64,000 nucleotides of DNA from JAJOKK01 sp965370555 (GTDB lineage Bacteria; Bipolaricaulota; Bipolaricaulia; UBA7950; UBA9294): assembly GCA_965370555.1 (NCBI GenBank), contig CBDUVB010000004.1, positions 31,682 through 95,681 of the forward strand. Direction: 5' to 3'. The notes beneath the pieces are model-generated. The model saw only the letters and a program-made list of their open reading frames with translations, ran no database searches and was not told the DNA's origin. Every line of letters begins with the position of its first letter. Position 1 is the first letter of the stretch. Positions 7,967 through 17,269 of the stretch are shown here, piece after piece. The position numbers and the translations under genes were made by a program.

Positions 7967-9010
7967 CTACAGCGCCTCAACCGCTGCTAGATCGACGTTC
8001 TCTTTGACTAACCGAGTGATGATCTCGATCTTCTTGTCGTCATCCTTGGTCAACAGTGGTTCCAACTTGTCTACCTGCATTGCCGTGGCGTAAGTGTCGG
8101 TCGGGACAAGTAGGACGGGGATCTTCAGCTCACTCGCTTTGGCGGTGACGTTCGCTGGTGGGACGATGTTGTTCGTGAGGACGATGCACGAGGTTCCACC
8201 GGCTTCCAGCGCAGCGATGATCATGTCGCTTCGATCTCCGCTCGTGATGATCAGCTTGTCAGGCTTAGCGAATATCGGCTCGGCCTGAGCAGCACTAACC
8301 GACATCGCCCCAACGAAGACGTTGCGAATCAAGCGGTTCAACCCGTCTTCCCCGGCGATCACCCGCGCAAAGAGCTTCTCCGCCAGGTAGCTCACTGAGA
8401 GGGTGGTCAACTCCTTCTCGTACGGGATGACCCCAAGAACGTTCACCCCGAGGGACTCGATCTCCGGGAGGTAGGTCTCCTTGAAGTCGTCGATCTTGAT
8501 GACCTTGTTGATGATCACTCCGCCGACGTGTGCCTCATCGGACCCGACAAACCGCTTCAAAAAGGCGAGATCATCGGCGATGTCATTCTTAGATCCTCCG
8601 GTGATGATGAGGACCTGGTGCCCGGTCGCCTGAGAGAGGGTGAGCGGATCGAGGTGCACGGACGCCCCATAGGAGAGGTCCTTTCCGCACTCGATGAACA
8701 GCGCTTCCTTGTTCTTCTCCATCTCCGCTATCACCTGTTTCATCTCGTGGGTGATCGACTCCTCGTCGTACATGTAGCGGAGCTTGGAGTGGTCGAACCC
8801 GATCGAGATCCTCTCCGGCTCTTCACCGAGATCGAACAGGTTCACCATCAGGGCCGCGTCGTAATCCCACAGTCGCTTCTTCCGATACAAGAACCGATCC
8901 CCCAACGGTTTTATGTAGCCGAACTTCTTGTTGAGTGCCCTTCCTATACCGATCAACACGCTCGTCTTTCCAGCACTTTCCCGCGTTGAGGCAACGATTA
9001 GCGAGCCCAT
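7967..9010 (-). CDS. Phosphotransacetylase N-terminal-like P-loop protein with DRTGG domain
   Basis: About 347 residues from the ATG at 9010, chosen because GGAGGTGG lies just upstream and because the residues ahead of it overlap the previous gene. The first ~210 residues are a BioD/CobB-like P-loop domain (ASTRESAGKTS near the start, GKT as Walker A). The last part is a DRTGG-type domain (IITSGDRSDMIIAALEAG). Such proteins are often next to ADP-forming acetate-CoA ligases and resemble the N-terminal sensory part of long phosphotransacetylases. It lacks the phosphate acetyltransferase catalytic domain, so a regulatory role in acetyl-CoA metabolism is likely. It starts one base after the stop of the ligase gene. 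Confidence 0.8.
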   Translation of the reverse strand: MGSLIVASTRESAGKTSVLIGIGRALNKKFGYIKPLGDRFLYRKKRLWDYDAALMVNLFDLGEEPERISIGFDHSKLRYMYDEESITHEMKQVIAEMEKNKEALFIECGKDLSYGASVHLDPLTLSQATGHQVLIITGGSKNDIADDLAFLKRFVGSDEAHVGGVIINKVIKIDDFKETYLPEIESLGVNVLGVIPYEKELTTLSVSYLAEKLFARVIAGEDGLNRLIRNVFVGAMSVSAAQAEPIFAKPDKLIITSGDRSDMIIAALEAGGTSCIVLTNNIVPPANVTAKASELKIPVLLVPTDTYATAMQVDKLEPLLTKDDDKKIEIITRLVKENVDLAAVEAL

Positions 9011-9011
9011 A

Positions 9012-11135
9012 TCACTCCACCTCCCTCTGGTCCTTAAACAGAATTCTGACATCCACTGCCTTCACCCCGTCCCCGTGATCATAGACGACCAGAGGGTTAA
9101 TCTCGATATCGGTGATGTCGCGACAGCGGTCGATCAGGTTACTCAACCTGATCACTACCTCGACGATGCCGTCGATATCCTTGCGCTTCTCCCCGCGTAC
9201 ACCTAAGAGGAGCGGGTAGGAACGAATGTCGGCAACCATTGCGTGCGCCTCTTTGTGGCCGATCGGGGCGGCGCGGAAGGCGACGTCCTTCATCACCTCC
9301 ACGTATATCCCGCCGAGGCCGAACATCACAATAGGACCGAACGACCCGTCTTGACGTGCGCCGATGATCGTTTCCACACCGGGACGCACCATCTCCATAA
9401 CCTCAATCCCCTCGATCAGCGCATCCTTCCTGTAAGCGCGGCAACTTCGCATGATCGCCTGGTAGGCGTCGATCACTTCCCCCTCATTCAACAGGTCGAG
9501 GGCAACTCCACCGGCGTCACTCTTGTGGATGATATCCTTGGAGACGACCTTCATCACCACGGGGTAGCCGATCTTCTCCGCAGCCTGCACCGCTTCGTCG
9601 AGATCGTGCGCGATGATCGACTGCGGCATAGAAAGGCCGAGGATCTTCGCCATATGCTGCGCTTCGTCAGCGAGGAGGAATCGGCGGTCGTCGTGGCGGG
9701 CCCGTTCGAGGAGCGTCTCTACCGCAGCGACATCGATCTCAATCTCTTCATCCTTCTCCACAGGCGCGTTCAGGCGCTCCCAGGACCGGTAGAGAACACC
9801 CAAGCAGGAGACGGCATCGTAAATATCGGAGAAGACAGGAATCCCTTCGTTCCGCAGCTTACGGATGATTGCCTCAACCTTAGCCCCGCCGAAGAGGGAG
9901 AAGACGATCGGCTTCTTCCCACGATAGCGCGCGTATTCCTTCTTCAGAAGCCGGGCGAACTCCTCTGTATCGAAGAGAGCGGTCTCGCAGTAGAGGGCGA
10001 GTGTAGCGTGCATCTCATCACTCGCGAGCGCCGCTTCTATGGCGTCCTCGTAGTCCTGCACCGTGGCCTGCCCGGTCAGGTCGACCGGATTTTTCGATGA
10101 GCCGAAGTCCGGCATTACCCCGGAGAACGTCTCTTTCAGCCTCTTCTGGTCGTCGTAGAGGGCAACCCCGTACTTCTCACAGGCATCGGTCGCCATCACC
10201 CCGATCCCACCGCCATTCGTAATGATGACGGCCTCTTTCCCGCTAGGAAGAGGAGAATCGGCGAGGAAGCGCGCCCAGTTGAACGCCTCTTGCACGCTCT
10301 CCGCACGTAAGACGCCGCATTGGCGCATCACGCTATCGAAGATCTCGTCTGCTCCGGCGAGCGATCCGGTGTGCGATGCAGCGGCCATCGCCCCACGTTT
10401 CGACCGGCCGGACTTAATGACGATCACGTGCTTCTCCCGCGTCACCTTCGTCAGCGTATCCACGAGGCGATCACCACCCTTCACCCCCTCGATGTAGAGG
10501 AGGATTACCTGGGTCACCTCGTCATGGGCCAAGTACTCCAACAGGTCAGACTCGTCGATATCGGACTTGTTCCCCACCGAGACGAGCGCGGAGAGGCCGA
10601 GCGATTCAGCTGCGGTCTTCCCGATCATCGCAATTCCCAATGCCCCGCTCTGGGTGACGATCGCCACGTGCCCGGGGAGGATACCGCCTGGCCCAAAGGT
10701 CGCATCGAGCGAGACTGCCGCGGAGTAGATCCCGAAGATGTTCGGCCCGAGGACCCGCATCCCGTGCTCGCGGGCGTAGCGGACGATCTGCTTCTCTTCC
10801 TCAGGCTTTCCTACCTCGGAGAAGCCTGAGGTGATAATCGCTAGGTACTTCACGCCCTTCTCTGCACAATCTTTCACGGCATCGAAGACGTGTTTCGCCG
10901 GGATGGCGATCACCGCTAGATCGACCTCACTAGGGATACGGGAGAGGTCGGGATAGATCTCGTTTCCCAACACTTCGTCCCCCTTCGGATTCACGGGGTA
11001 GATCTCCCCCTGATACCCACAAGAGACGATGTTCTCCACGATTCGATAGCCGATCTTGGTCTTATTCTGCGAAGCCCCGATCACAGCGACCGACCGTGGC
11101 TCGAACAGATAGTCAATATCAGACTTCGTTCTCAT
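9012..11135 (-). CDS. ADP-forming acetate-CoA ligase, fused alpha and beta subunits
   Basis: A 707-residue enzyme that converts acetyl-CoA, ADP and phosphate to acetate, CoA and ATP. The order is CoA-binding domain (FEPRSVAVIGAS near residue 12), succinyl-CoA-ligase-like domain, and C-terminal ATP-grasp part (LGLSMPQSIIAHDLDEAVQAA onward). The phosphohistidine loop is seen as AAASHTGSLAG. The full fusion is typical of many anaerobic bacteria, where it conserves energy by substrate-level phosphorylation. The ATG has AGGTGG upstream. The DRTGG gene follows directly. A wide specificity for acyl-CoAs is possible. Confidence 0.92.
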   Translation of the reverse strand: MRTKSDIDYLFEPRSVAVIGASQNKTKIGYRIVENIVSCGYQGEIYPVNPKGDEVLGNEIYPDLSRIPSEVDLAVIAIPAKHVFDAVKDCAEKGVKYLAIITSGFSEVGKPEEEKQIVRYAREHGMRVLGPNIFGIYSAAVSLDATFGPGGILPGHVAIVTQSGALGIAMIGKTAAESLGLSALVSVGNKSDIDESDLLEYLAHDEVTQVILLYIEGVKGGDRLVDTLTKVTREKHVIVIKSGRSKRGAMAAASHTGSLAGADEIFDSVMRQCGVLRAESVQEAFNWARFLADSPLPSGKEAVIITNGGGIGVMATDACEKYGVALYDDQKRLKETFSGVMPDFGSSKNPVDLTGQATVQDYEDAIEAALASDEMHATLALYCETALFDTEEFARLLKKEYARYRGKKPIVFSLFGGAKVEAIIRKLRNEGIPVFSDIYDAVSCLGVLYRSWERLNAPVEKDEEIEIDVAAVETLLERARHDDRRFLLADEAQHMAKILGLSMPQSIIAHDLDEAVQAAEKIGYPVVMKVVSKDIIHKSDAGGVALDLLNEGEVIDAYQAIMRSCRAYRKDALIEGIEVMEMVRPGVETIIGARQDGSFGPIVMFGLGGIYVEVMKDVAFRAAPIGHKEAHAMVADIRSYPLLLGVRGEKRKDIDGIVEVVIRLSNLIDRCRDITDIEINPLVVYDHGDGVKAVDVRILFKDQREVE

Positions 11136-11164
11136 CGCACCACCTAACAGCTTGTTGTGTAAAT

Positions 11165-11270
11165 CTTCAGCGCCAGTCTACAAATCCAAATCCTATTCTC
11201 TATCATCTTACCGCCTCGGGGGGTGTAGTATGTGGAGAAGGATTTACTACACCCCCCAGGGGCGCTGAAG
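11165..11270. repeat. Two-tier palindromic intergenic element
   Basis: An outer stem (11165-11174 with 11261-11270, CTTCAGCGCC) encloses an inner perfect 13-bp stem (11218-11230 with 11245-11257, GGGGGGTGTAGTA). It lies between the CoA-transferase gene and the acetate-CoA ligase gene on the transcribed minus strand. It could be a transcript-processing structure or a miniature element. Confidence 0.65.
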
Positions 11271-11285
11271 CATTGAGAGATCGGA

Positions 11286-11345
11286 AGATTGGGAGCTTCC
11301 CTCAATCACTCAATCATTCAATCATTCACTCACTCAATCATTCAC
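11286..11345. repeat. Degenerate AATCACTC/AATCATTC simple repeat
   Basis: Tandem 4-8-base units matching the tract at 7916-7960, including a similar lead-in. Located just downstream of the CoA-transferase stop. Confidence 0.6.
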
Positions 11346-11357
11346 CCTAAGTATCGC

Positions 11358-13247
11358 TCAGAACAGCATCCTCAATTCATAGGCGCCCGCCTCCCGCCTC
11401 TTCTCGATCGCAAACCCGCCCTTCTCGAACAGGTGGAGCATCGGCTGGTTGTCCACAAGGACTTCGGCGGAGAAACCGAGCAACCCCTTTCGTTTCGCCA
11501 GGTATGTCAAATAGGTGAGGAGCGCTGTCCCCACCCCTTGGTTCTGATAATCGTCGCGCACCACGAGGGCGACCTCTGCCGTGTGTGATGCCTCATCGAT
11601 TCCGTACTGTCCCACTCCGATCACAATCGATCGCTCCTCCTGCTCGATCACCGCTAGGATGACCATCTCCTGTGTGTAGTCGATGACAACGAACTCCTGC
11701 AGACGCTCGTGCGGCATGTCCTTCCGCGTGGAGATGAACCGGCGGTAGATCGATTGATCAGAGAGGGAGTAGAAGAAATCCTTGAGCAGTGGCTCGTCGC
11801 TGAACCGTACCGGTCGCAGTAGGATCTCCATACCCCCCGTCGTTGTACGGTAGGTCTCCAGCGATTCGGGGTACTGCCCGTGCTCTCCGGGGATATAGGC
11901 TTGATCTTTGTAGATCAGGTTGAGTTTCTTTGCCTCACGCAGGAGCCACGGCTTGAACTTGGGGTGAGCAATCCCGATCAGCTCCATCGCCCGCTCTCGC
12001 ATGTTCTTCCCGTGGAGGTACGCGATCCCGTACTCGGTCACCACGTAATGAACGTCGCCGCGGGTGAGGGTCACGCCTGCCCCCTCGCTCAGCGTGGGAA
12101 CGATACGAGAGATCTCACCGTTCTTTGCCGTCGATTGAATGACGAGGATCGATTTGCCGTGAGGAGCCATCACCGCCCCCCTCATAAAGTCGGCCTGCCC
12201 ACCGATACCGCTGTAGAAGGTGCTCCCAATTGACTCAGCCGTTGCCTGTCCGGTCAGATCGATCTCGAGCGCGGTATTGATCGCGGTCATCTTCGAGTTC
12301 TGTGCGATGACCATAGGACTGTTCGTGTACTCGACCGGACGGAACTCGATCGCCGGGTTATCGGAGAGGTACTCGTAAGTCTCACGCTTCCCCATACAGA
12401 AGGTTGCCACGGTCTTGTTACGATCGATCGCCTTCTTCGTATTGTCTATAACGCCCTCTTTCATCAGCTCAACGATCCCATCACTCACAAGCTCGGTGTG
12501 CACTCCGAGGTGTCTCTTTCCTTTCAGATTCTTGAGAATTGCATTCGGAATCTTTCCATATCCCACCTGAATGGTCGCCCCGTCCTCTACCAATCGGGCA
12601 ACGTACTTGCCGATCTGATGAGATATCTCATCGGGGACTTCCATCTCATACTCAAGGAGCGGTTCATCGTGAGGAAAGATGTAGTTCACATCGCTGATGT
12701 GGATGAAGCTGTCTCCGTGTATTCGCGGCATCTGTTCGTTCACCTGGCAGATGACGAGCTTGGCGCTGTCAACAGCGGCACGAACGATATCCACACTGAT
12801 CCCCAGGCTCATGTAACCGAAGCGATCCGGGGGAGAGGTTTGAACCAACGCGATATCGATCGGAACGACACCACTGTAGAAGAGGTCTGGAACCTGAGCG
12901 AGGAAGATCGCTGTGTAGTCGGCCAACCCCTGGTTGACCGCATCGCGCGTTTGGCCGCTGATGAAGAAGGAATCGAGGCGAAAGTTGCGTTTGACCTCCT
13001 CGCGCATGTACGGGGAGACGCCGAGCGTCCACAGGTGGAGCACCTCCGCGTCGAAGAACGCCTTGGGGTGAGCCTCCACGAAGCGCACCATCTCATCCAC
13101 GAGGTACTGTGGCTTCCCGCAGCCAGTCCCGATGAAAATCCGATCCCCGCGATGAATCTTGGAGAAGGCGACTTCAGGAGAAGCGAACTTCTCTGGGTAC
13201 ACTTCCTTCAGGCGCGTCAGGGTCGTCTCTATACTGCTATCCCTCAT
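11358..13247 (-). CDS. Acetyl-CoA hydrolase/4-hydroxybutyrate CoA-transferase-type protein fused to a GNAT acetyltransferase domain
   Basis: A 629-residue fusion. Residues ~1-455 are a class I CoA-transferase (GTGCGKPQYLV near the start; HTELVSDG with the likely catalytic glutamate near residue 240; late GGQADFMRGA motif). Residues ~470-629 form a GNAT domain with the acetyl-CoA loop VRDDYQNQGVGTALL. It moves CoA between acyl-CoA and a carboxylate, or hydrolyses acetyl-CoA; the GNAT part may acetylate lysines and so control CoA enzymes. A purine-rich GAGGAAGGGG precedes the ATG. It lies upstream of the acetate-CoA ligase on the same strand, separated by a palindromic element and a simple repeat. 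Confidence 0.88.
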   Translation of the reverse strand: MRDSSIETTLTRLKEVYPEKFASPEVAFSKIHRGDRIFIGTGCGKPQYLVDEMVRFVEAHPKAFFDAEVLHLWTLGVSPYMREEVKRNFRLDSFFISGQTRDAVNQGLADYTAIFLAQVPDLFYSGVVPIDIALVQTSPPDRFGYMSLGISVDIVRAAVDSAKLVICQVNEQMPRIHGDSFIHISDVNYIFPHDEPLLEYEMEVPDEISHQIGKYVARLVEDGATIQVGYGKIPNAILKNLKGKRHLGVHTELVSDGIVELMKEGVIDNTKKAIDRNKTVATFCMGKRETYEYLSDNPAIEFRPVEYTNSPMVIAQNSKMTAINTALEIDLTGQATAESIGSTFYSGIGGQADFMRGAVMAPHGKSILVIQSTAKNGEISRIVPTLSEGAGVTLTRGDVHYVVTEYGIAYLHGKNMRERAMELIGIAHPKFKPWLLREAKKLNLIYKDQAYIPGEHGQYPESLETYRTTTGGMEILLRPVRFSDEPLLKDFFYSLSDQSIYRRFISTRKDMPHERLQEFVVIDYTQEMVILAVIEQEERSIVIGVGQYGIDEASHTAEVALVVRDDYQNQGVGTALLTYLTYLAKRKGLLGFSAEVLVDNQPMLHLFEKGGFAIEKRREAGAYELRMLF

Positions 13248-13600
13248 CCTTCCCCTTCCTCACAAAACGACCGTGGCAAGGGAAGCTCCCTCTTCACTCG
13301 GCCTCTGTCGCGATGGTCGACCCCCGCCTTGTGATTCCATAGACGGGCCCCCATTCTGCGGCAATCTCGCTCCGAACGCAACCATTTCACAGGCAGCCGG
13401 TCACCGCTCCGAGCACTACCCGCGCCGCCATTGATACCGGATGAGTACAGGCTCTTTGGCTGATAGAGGAAAAGGTACGGTTCATCACTTTGCCTCCCCG
13501 TCCCTCCCCCTATTATGTCGCGCTCCCAACTCCCTACAAAAAACGCCCCGTCTTGTGCTATAGTGGATTATCACTTCCATCATCGACAAAAGGAGTCTTC
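13248..13600. other. Intergenic region between divergent genes
   Basis: Contains a TATAGT box at 13559-13564 that could serve the exported protein at 13601. Otherwise no RNA, repeat or gene is recognised. Confidence 0.35.
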
Positions 13601-14269
13601 GTGAAACGTATCTTCTACATCCTCGCGATCCTCATCTTGCTTACTCTCCCCGCTTACGGAGAGGCCTCCCTATCGGGAAGCGGAGACTTCTCCGGAAGAG
13701 CAATCCTCTCGTTCTTGGGAACGAGCGTCACTGCAACATTAACCGCGGAGATCTCCCTATCCGGAACGTTAACCGATTGCGGGGAGGCGATCCCGTTCAC
13801 CGCCAGCGGGACGATCGGTGGGACTGCAACCGGTAACAGTGAAACCCTCGCCGGCATAGCCTGGGCGACTCTCACTGCTCGCGGCACCCTCCAGACAGGA
13901 GAAGCGATAGATATCCGCGGGGGATTCACCATAGATAGCAACGACCTCTCCCCCATTAGTACGACTGCAGGAACGGGAACCGGAAGCCTATACCTCGTGA
14001 TTCGCACGCGCGGAATGATGCTCAAACTCACGGGACAGATCGAAGGGTCGGCAAGCGGGAGCTTCGTCATCCCGGAGGATCCACACACAATGGAAGTTGC
14101 AGGCTCAGGAACGATGCGCTTCGAAGCCACCTCCCTCACCCCTCCCAAGGAGGATGTTTCCTCCGATCTCGAAGAGGAGGAAGACCCACTCCCGTGGGAT
14201 CTCTCCACGTGGCCAGAGGAGATGTCATCGCGCCTCTTGCACCTGCTTGAGGAGCATCCCCCTGAATAA
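13601..14269 (+). CDS. Exported hypothetical protein
   Basis: 222 residues from a GTG start with AAAGGAG seven bases upstream. It opens with a signal peptide (MKRIFYILAILILLTLPAYG, cleavage near AYG-EA). The mature part is rich in serine, threonine and glycine with alternating hydrophobic residues, as expected for a beta-strand-rich periplasmic or surface protein, and ends in an acidic tail (DLEEEEDPLPWD). I do not recognise the family. It stands alone between two divergent neighbours. Confidence 0.6.
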   Translation: MKRIFYILAILILLTLPAYGEASLSGSGDFSGRAILSFLGTSVTATLTAEISLSGTLTDCGEAIPFTASGTIGGTATGNSETLAGIAWATLTARGTLQTGEAIDIRGGFTIDSNDLSPISTTAGTGTGSLYLVIRTRGMMLKLTGQIEGSASGSFVIPEDPHTMEVAGSGTMRFEATSLTPPKEDVSSDLEEEEDPLPWDLSTWPEEMSSRLLHLLEEHPPE

Positions 14270-14320
14270 CGCTCCTCGGACAAGTTGCCTGTCGTTGGTT
14301 CCCCACTCTTTCACTGCGTG

Positions 14321-14416
14321 CAATCTCCATGCAAAGCCCACCCTTGCGGTAGAGCAGTGATACATCAGAGAGCCGGAACTTTTCTTGAGTTCCTGGATTC
14401 CTAATGATCTCAAAGG
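14321..14416 (+). pseudogene. Relic of a GxxExxY gene 3' end
   Basis: About 95 bases resemble the 3' end of the intact GxxExxY gene at 61476-61883, including the shared AAGCCCAC and the terminal TTCCTGG-TTCCT segment. The frame has stops, and no 5' part of the gene is found nearby. It is read as a decayed copy. Confidence 0.5.
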
Positions 14417-14512
14417 GTTGTGCGCTAGTTACTAGAAGCGGATAGAATCCCGACAGTCGTTGTCGCGATGTGAGCGACAGCGTGCACATTTTGTGGAACG
14501 AGGGAGTGAGTT

Positions 14513-15664
14513 ATGCGAATCTTGGTGCTTGGCGCGGGGATGATGGGACGGGCGATCGCCTACGATCTTACGCGTCGCGTGGGGATCGATGAGATCATCC
14601 TTGCCGATCGCGATCGTACGCTGGCGGAGGAGGTCACCGATTGGCTACGCGATCGACGGGTGACGCCCCGCCATCTCGACGTGAGCGCACCGCGAGCGGT
14701 GCGTGAAACAATGAAGGGATGCACCGTCGCTGTGAGTGCTGTTCCGTACTTCTTCAACCTATCTCTGGCAAAGGCAGCTATAGAGAGCAAGACCCACTTT
14801 TGCGATCTCGGGGGGAACAACCGTGTCGTCGCCGGCGAGCTTGCGCTCGATAGTATGGCAAAGGGAAAAGGGGTGACGGTGATCCCCGACTGCGGCCTCG
14901 CCCCAGGTCTCGTCAATATCCTCACCGCGGCGGCGATCGAGGACCTCGAAACGGTGGATCGGGTGACGATCCGTGTCGGTGGACTCCCGCAGCATCCGCA
15001 CCCACCGCTCGATTACCAGATAGTCTTCTCCCCCCACGGCTTGGTGAACGAGTACATGGAGCCGGCTACGATCCTCCGCAACGGGGAGATCATCGAGGTC
15101 CCTTCCCTCACCGGCCACGAGGAGATCTCCTTTCCCGCCCCATACGAGCACCTCGAAGCGTTCCACACCTCTGGCGGAAGCTCGACCCTTCCGCAGACCA
15201 TGCACGATCGAGTGCAGAACCTCGACTACAAAACGATCCGCTATCCCGGGCATATGGAGAAGGCGAGCGCGATGGCTGAGCTGGGCTTCTTCGACACCGT
15301 TCCAAGGTCGATCGACGGAATCGACGTCGTCCCACGCGAGCTCGCGGTGCACCTACTAGCCGAGAAGCTGTCGTACGATGAGCCGGATGTCGTCGTCCTG
15401 CGCGTGAACACATTCGGTACATTCGAAGGGCGCCCGCGCGAGGTACGCTACCAGATGATTGACCTCTACGACGAAGAGACCGGCCTTTCCGCGATGATGC
15501 GCACGACCGGTTTCCCCATCGCGCAGATTGCGTACATGCTCGCGACCGAGCACATCTCTCAGCGTGGCTCCCTCCCACAAGAGGTTTGCGTCCCCTCACA
15601 ACCCTTCCTCGCTGGGCTGCAAGAGAGGGGCCTGGCAATCGAAAAGACGGTGCATGAGGGATGA
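14513..15664 (+). CDS. Saccharopine dehydrogenase-family oxidoreductase
   Basis: 383 residues. The N terminus is a Rossmann fold (MRILVLGAGMMGRAIAYDL, GxGxxG type) followed by AVSAVPYFFNLSLAKAAIE and the FCDLGGN segment typical of saccharopine/lysine dehydrogenase-like proteins. Members include lysine 6-dehydrogenase, saccharopine reductase and carboxynorspermidine dehydrogenase; the substrate here cannot be told. GAGGGAGTGAG precedes the ATG. Its stop overlaps the ATG of the HAD gene at 15661 by four bases, so the pair is co-translated. Confidence 0.8.
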   Translation: MRILVLGAGMMGRAIAYDLTRRVGIDEIILADRDRTLAEEVTDWLRDRRVTPRHLDVSAPRAVRETMKGCTVAVSAVPYFFNLSLAKAAIESKTHFCDLGGNNRVVAGELALDSMAKGKGVTVIPDCGLAPGLVNILTAAAIEDLETVDRVTIRVGGLPQHPHPPLDYQIVFSPHGLVNEYMEPATILRNGEIIEVPSLTGHEEISFPAPYEHLEAFHTSGGSSTLPQTMHDRVQNLDYKTIRYPGHMEKASAMAELGFFDTVPRSIDGIDVVPRELAVHLLAEKLSYDEPDVVVLRVNTFGTFEGRPREVRYQMIDLYDEETGLSAMMRTTGFPIAQIAYMLATEHISQRGSLPQEVCVPSQPFLAGLQERGLAIEKTVHEG

Positions 15665-16320
15665 AACCGCTCATCGGATTTGACATGGACGGAGTCATCA
15701 TCGACTCCGAGGATTTCAGCGAAGCCAACTGGATTGCCACTGCATTCATGAATACCTTAGCCGAATTCGGGATCCCCAAGAGTGAGGAGAATGCCCGCAG
15801 CCTCTACGTCAAGAACATGCGTGAGAACTCCGCAGCCTTCTGCCAGAGGTTTGGAATCGACGTTCCGCACCTTTTGTGGGAGCGCCGTGAAGCGCACTAT
15901 GTCGCGGAGAAGTTTGCCGCACTGGAGGCGGGACAGATCCACCTCTACCAGGATGTCTCCGCCCTCGAGGGGCTCAGTCGCAACTATTCCTTGGGCCTGG
16001 TCAGCAACTCTCCACAAACCGTGGTCGATCGCGTCATCGCCCACTTCTCGTTGGAGGGGCTATTCCGCGTGTGGATCGGCCGCGGGAGCGCCCTCGCGGA
16101 CCTACATCGCGCCAAGCCAGCCCCGGATATGTTGAACGAAATGAAGACCCTTATAGGAACGGATCAAGGCTACTACGTAGGGGACCAGCCCGACGACGCC
16201 GAGGCCGCCCGCGCTGCATCGCTCTACCCGATCACTCTGCGCCGCAGTGATGGAAAGTGCGACATTACCAGCCTTCTCGAGTTAGAAGCCTTCTTGGAAC
16301 ATCGTGAAGAGCATCAGTAA
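15661..16320 (+). CDS. HAD-superfamily phosphatase (beta-phosphoglucomutase/phosphoglycolate phosphatase-like)
   Basis: 219 residues. Motif I is FDMDGVIIDS (nucleophile aspartate at residue 8), motif II is SNSPQ, the motif III lysine is in RAKPAPDM and motif IV is VGDQPDDAEAA. The cap is helical, as in subfamily IA. It removes phosphate from a small metabolite or isomerises a sugar phosphate. It is coupled by an ATGA overlap to the saccharopine dehydrogenase-like gene. Confidence 0.82.
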   Translation: MKPLIGFDMDGVIIDSEDFSEANWIATAFMNTLAEFGIPKSEENARSLYVKNMRENSAAFCQRFGIDVPHLLWERREAHYVAEKFAALEAGQIHLYQDVSALEGLSRNYSLGLVSNSPQTVVDRVIAHFSLEGLFRVWIGRGSALADLHRAKPAPDMLNEMKTLIGTDQGYYVGDQPDDAEAARAASLYPITLRRSDGKCDITSLLELEAFLEHREEHQ

Positions 16321-16416
16321 TCAAAGAATTGGCTGTGAACACCGATGAACCTGCCAAAGGCCGTCTTGTGTAATCCCCGCAAAGACAGCGCCCCCGTTAT
16401 TCAGAACGCCTCCCGA

Positions 16417-16437
16417 AACGTAGTATATACCTACGTT
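16417..16437. repeat. Near-perfect dyad between convergent genes
   Basis: AACGTAG and CTACGTT flank seven bases. It lies between the convergent ends of the HAD genes and could act in both directions as a transcript end, though there is no T run. Confidence 0.35.
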
Positions 16438-16469
16438 CACCCCAATATCCCCTATCCTCCTGGCAAACC

Positions 16470-17255
16470 TTAATCCGAAAAGAGAATCGGCCCAAGCTCA
16501 GAGAGGTCGCGGATGACGTAAGTGGGATGGATCCCTTTCCGGATCATCTCTTCTCGGGTCGACACGCCCGTCAGAACGAGAACGGAATCTACTCCGATGT
16601 TCTGTGCGCCAACGATATCGGTTTCGAGATGATCGCCAACCATCAGACAATCCAGTCCGATATGCATTCCTCGTAGTGACAAGGCCTTCTCCACCGCCCA
16701 CCTGTCGGGCTTCCCGCAGTATTGCTCGGGCTCAAAGCCCATCCCGCGAAAGGCGCCGACGATCGCTCCGGCAGCTGGGTAGACCCTTTCCTCTCTCGGA
16801 TAGACCGCATCAGTGTTCGTGGCGATGAACCTAGCACCATTACGAAGTGCAAAAAGCCCCTGGGCAAGCTTGTCGTAGGTAAGCTCCATGTCTACCCCGA
16901 CAACAACGAACTGCGCCTCTTCCGCCGTGACCAAGCGATGCCCTGCCGCCTGTAACGCTCTTGGGAGGTCTCCCGAGTTAAGCACGAATATCGACGCATT
17001 CTGCTGTAGTGATGATACGTATTCCACTGTTATAGTTACTGAACTGATTACTTCGTCGTTACTTGCATCGAAGCCGAGCGTGCGAAGTCGCTGGGCTAGA
17101 GCGGTCGCGGACTGATTCCCATTGTTTGAAAGGAACAACAGATCAGCCCGGCTCTTGAGGTGATTGATAGTCTCTACCGCAGACGGGATAGAAGATCGCC
17201 CACGGTAGAGCGTGCCATCCAGATCGAAAACGAGCTTAGAGTATCTGCTCTTCAT
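16470..17255 (-). CDS. HAD-IIA family phosphatase (NagD-like)
   Basis: 261 residues from the ATG at 17255, chosen because longer starts overlap the upstream gene and the protein then begins just ahead of motif I (VFDLDGTLYRG). Other motifs are FLSNNGN (motif II), the lysine in CGKPDRWA, and VGDHLETDI (motif IV). HAD-IIA enzymes dephosphorylate small compounds such as sugar phosphates, nucleotides or pyridoxal phosphate. It is the last gene of the long minus-strand operon, 14 bases after the hydroxyacid dehydrogenase, so a sugar phosphate or phosphoglycolate is a reasonable substrate. Confidence 0.82.
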   Translation of the reverse strand: MKSRYSKLVFDLDGTLYRGRSSIPSAVETINHLKSRADLLFLSNNGNQSATALAQRLRTLGFDASNDEVISSVTITVEYVSSLQQNASIFVLNSGDLPRALQAAGHRLVTAEEAQFVVVGVDMELTYDKLAQGLFALRNGARFIATNTDAVYPREERVYPAAGAIVGAFRGMGFEPEQYCGKPDRWAVEKALSLRGMHIGLDCLMVGDHLETDIVGAQNIGVDSVLVLTGVSTREEMIRKGIHPTYVIRDLSELGPILFSD

Positions 17256-17269
17256 TACGGGATTGCGCC

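Noticed and set aside
9243..10100. 285-codon plus-strand open frame opposite the acetate-CoA ligase
   Set aside because: It is the antisense shadow of a well-supported gene, rich in His, Arg and Asp, without a ribosome-binding site.
12498..13334. 278-codon plus-strand open frame opposite the CoA-transferase
   Set aside because: Antisense shadow of a well-supported fusion gene with no family-like motifs.
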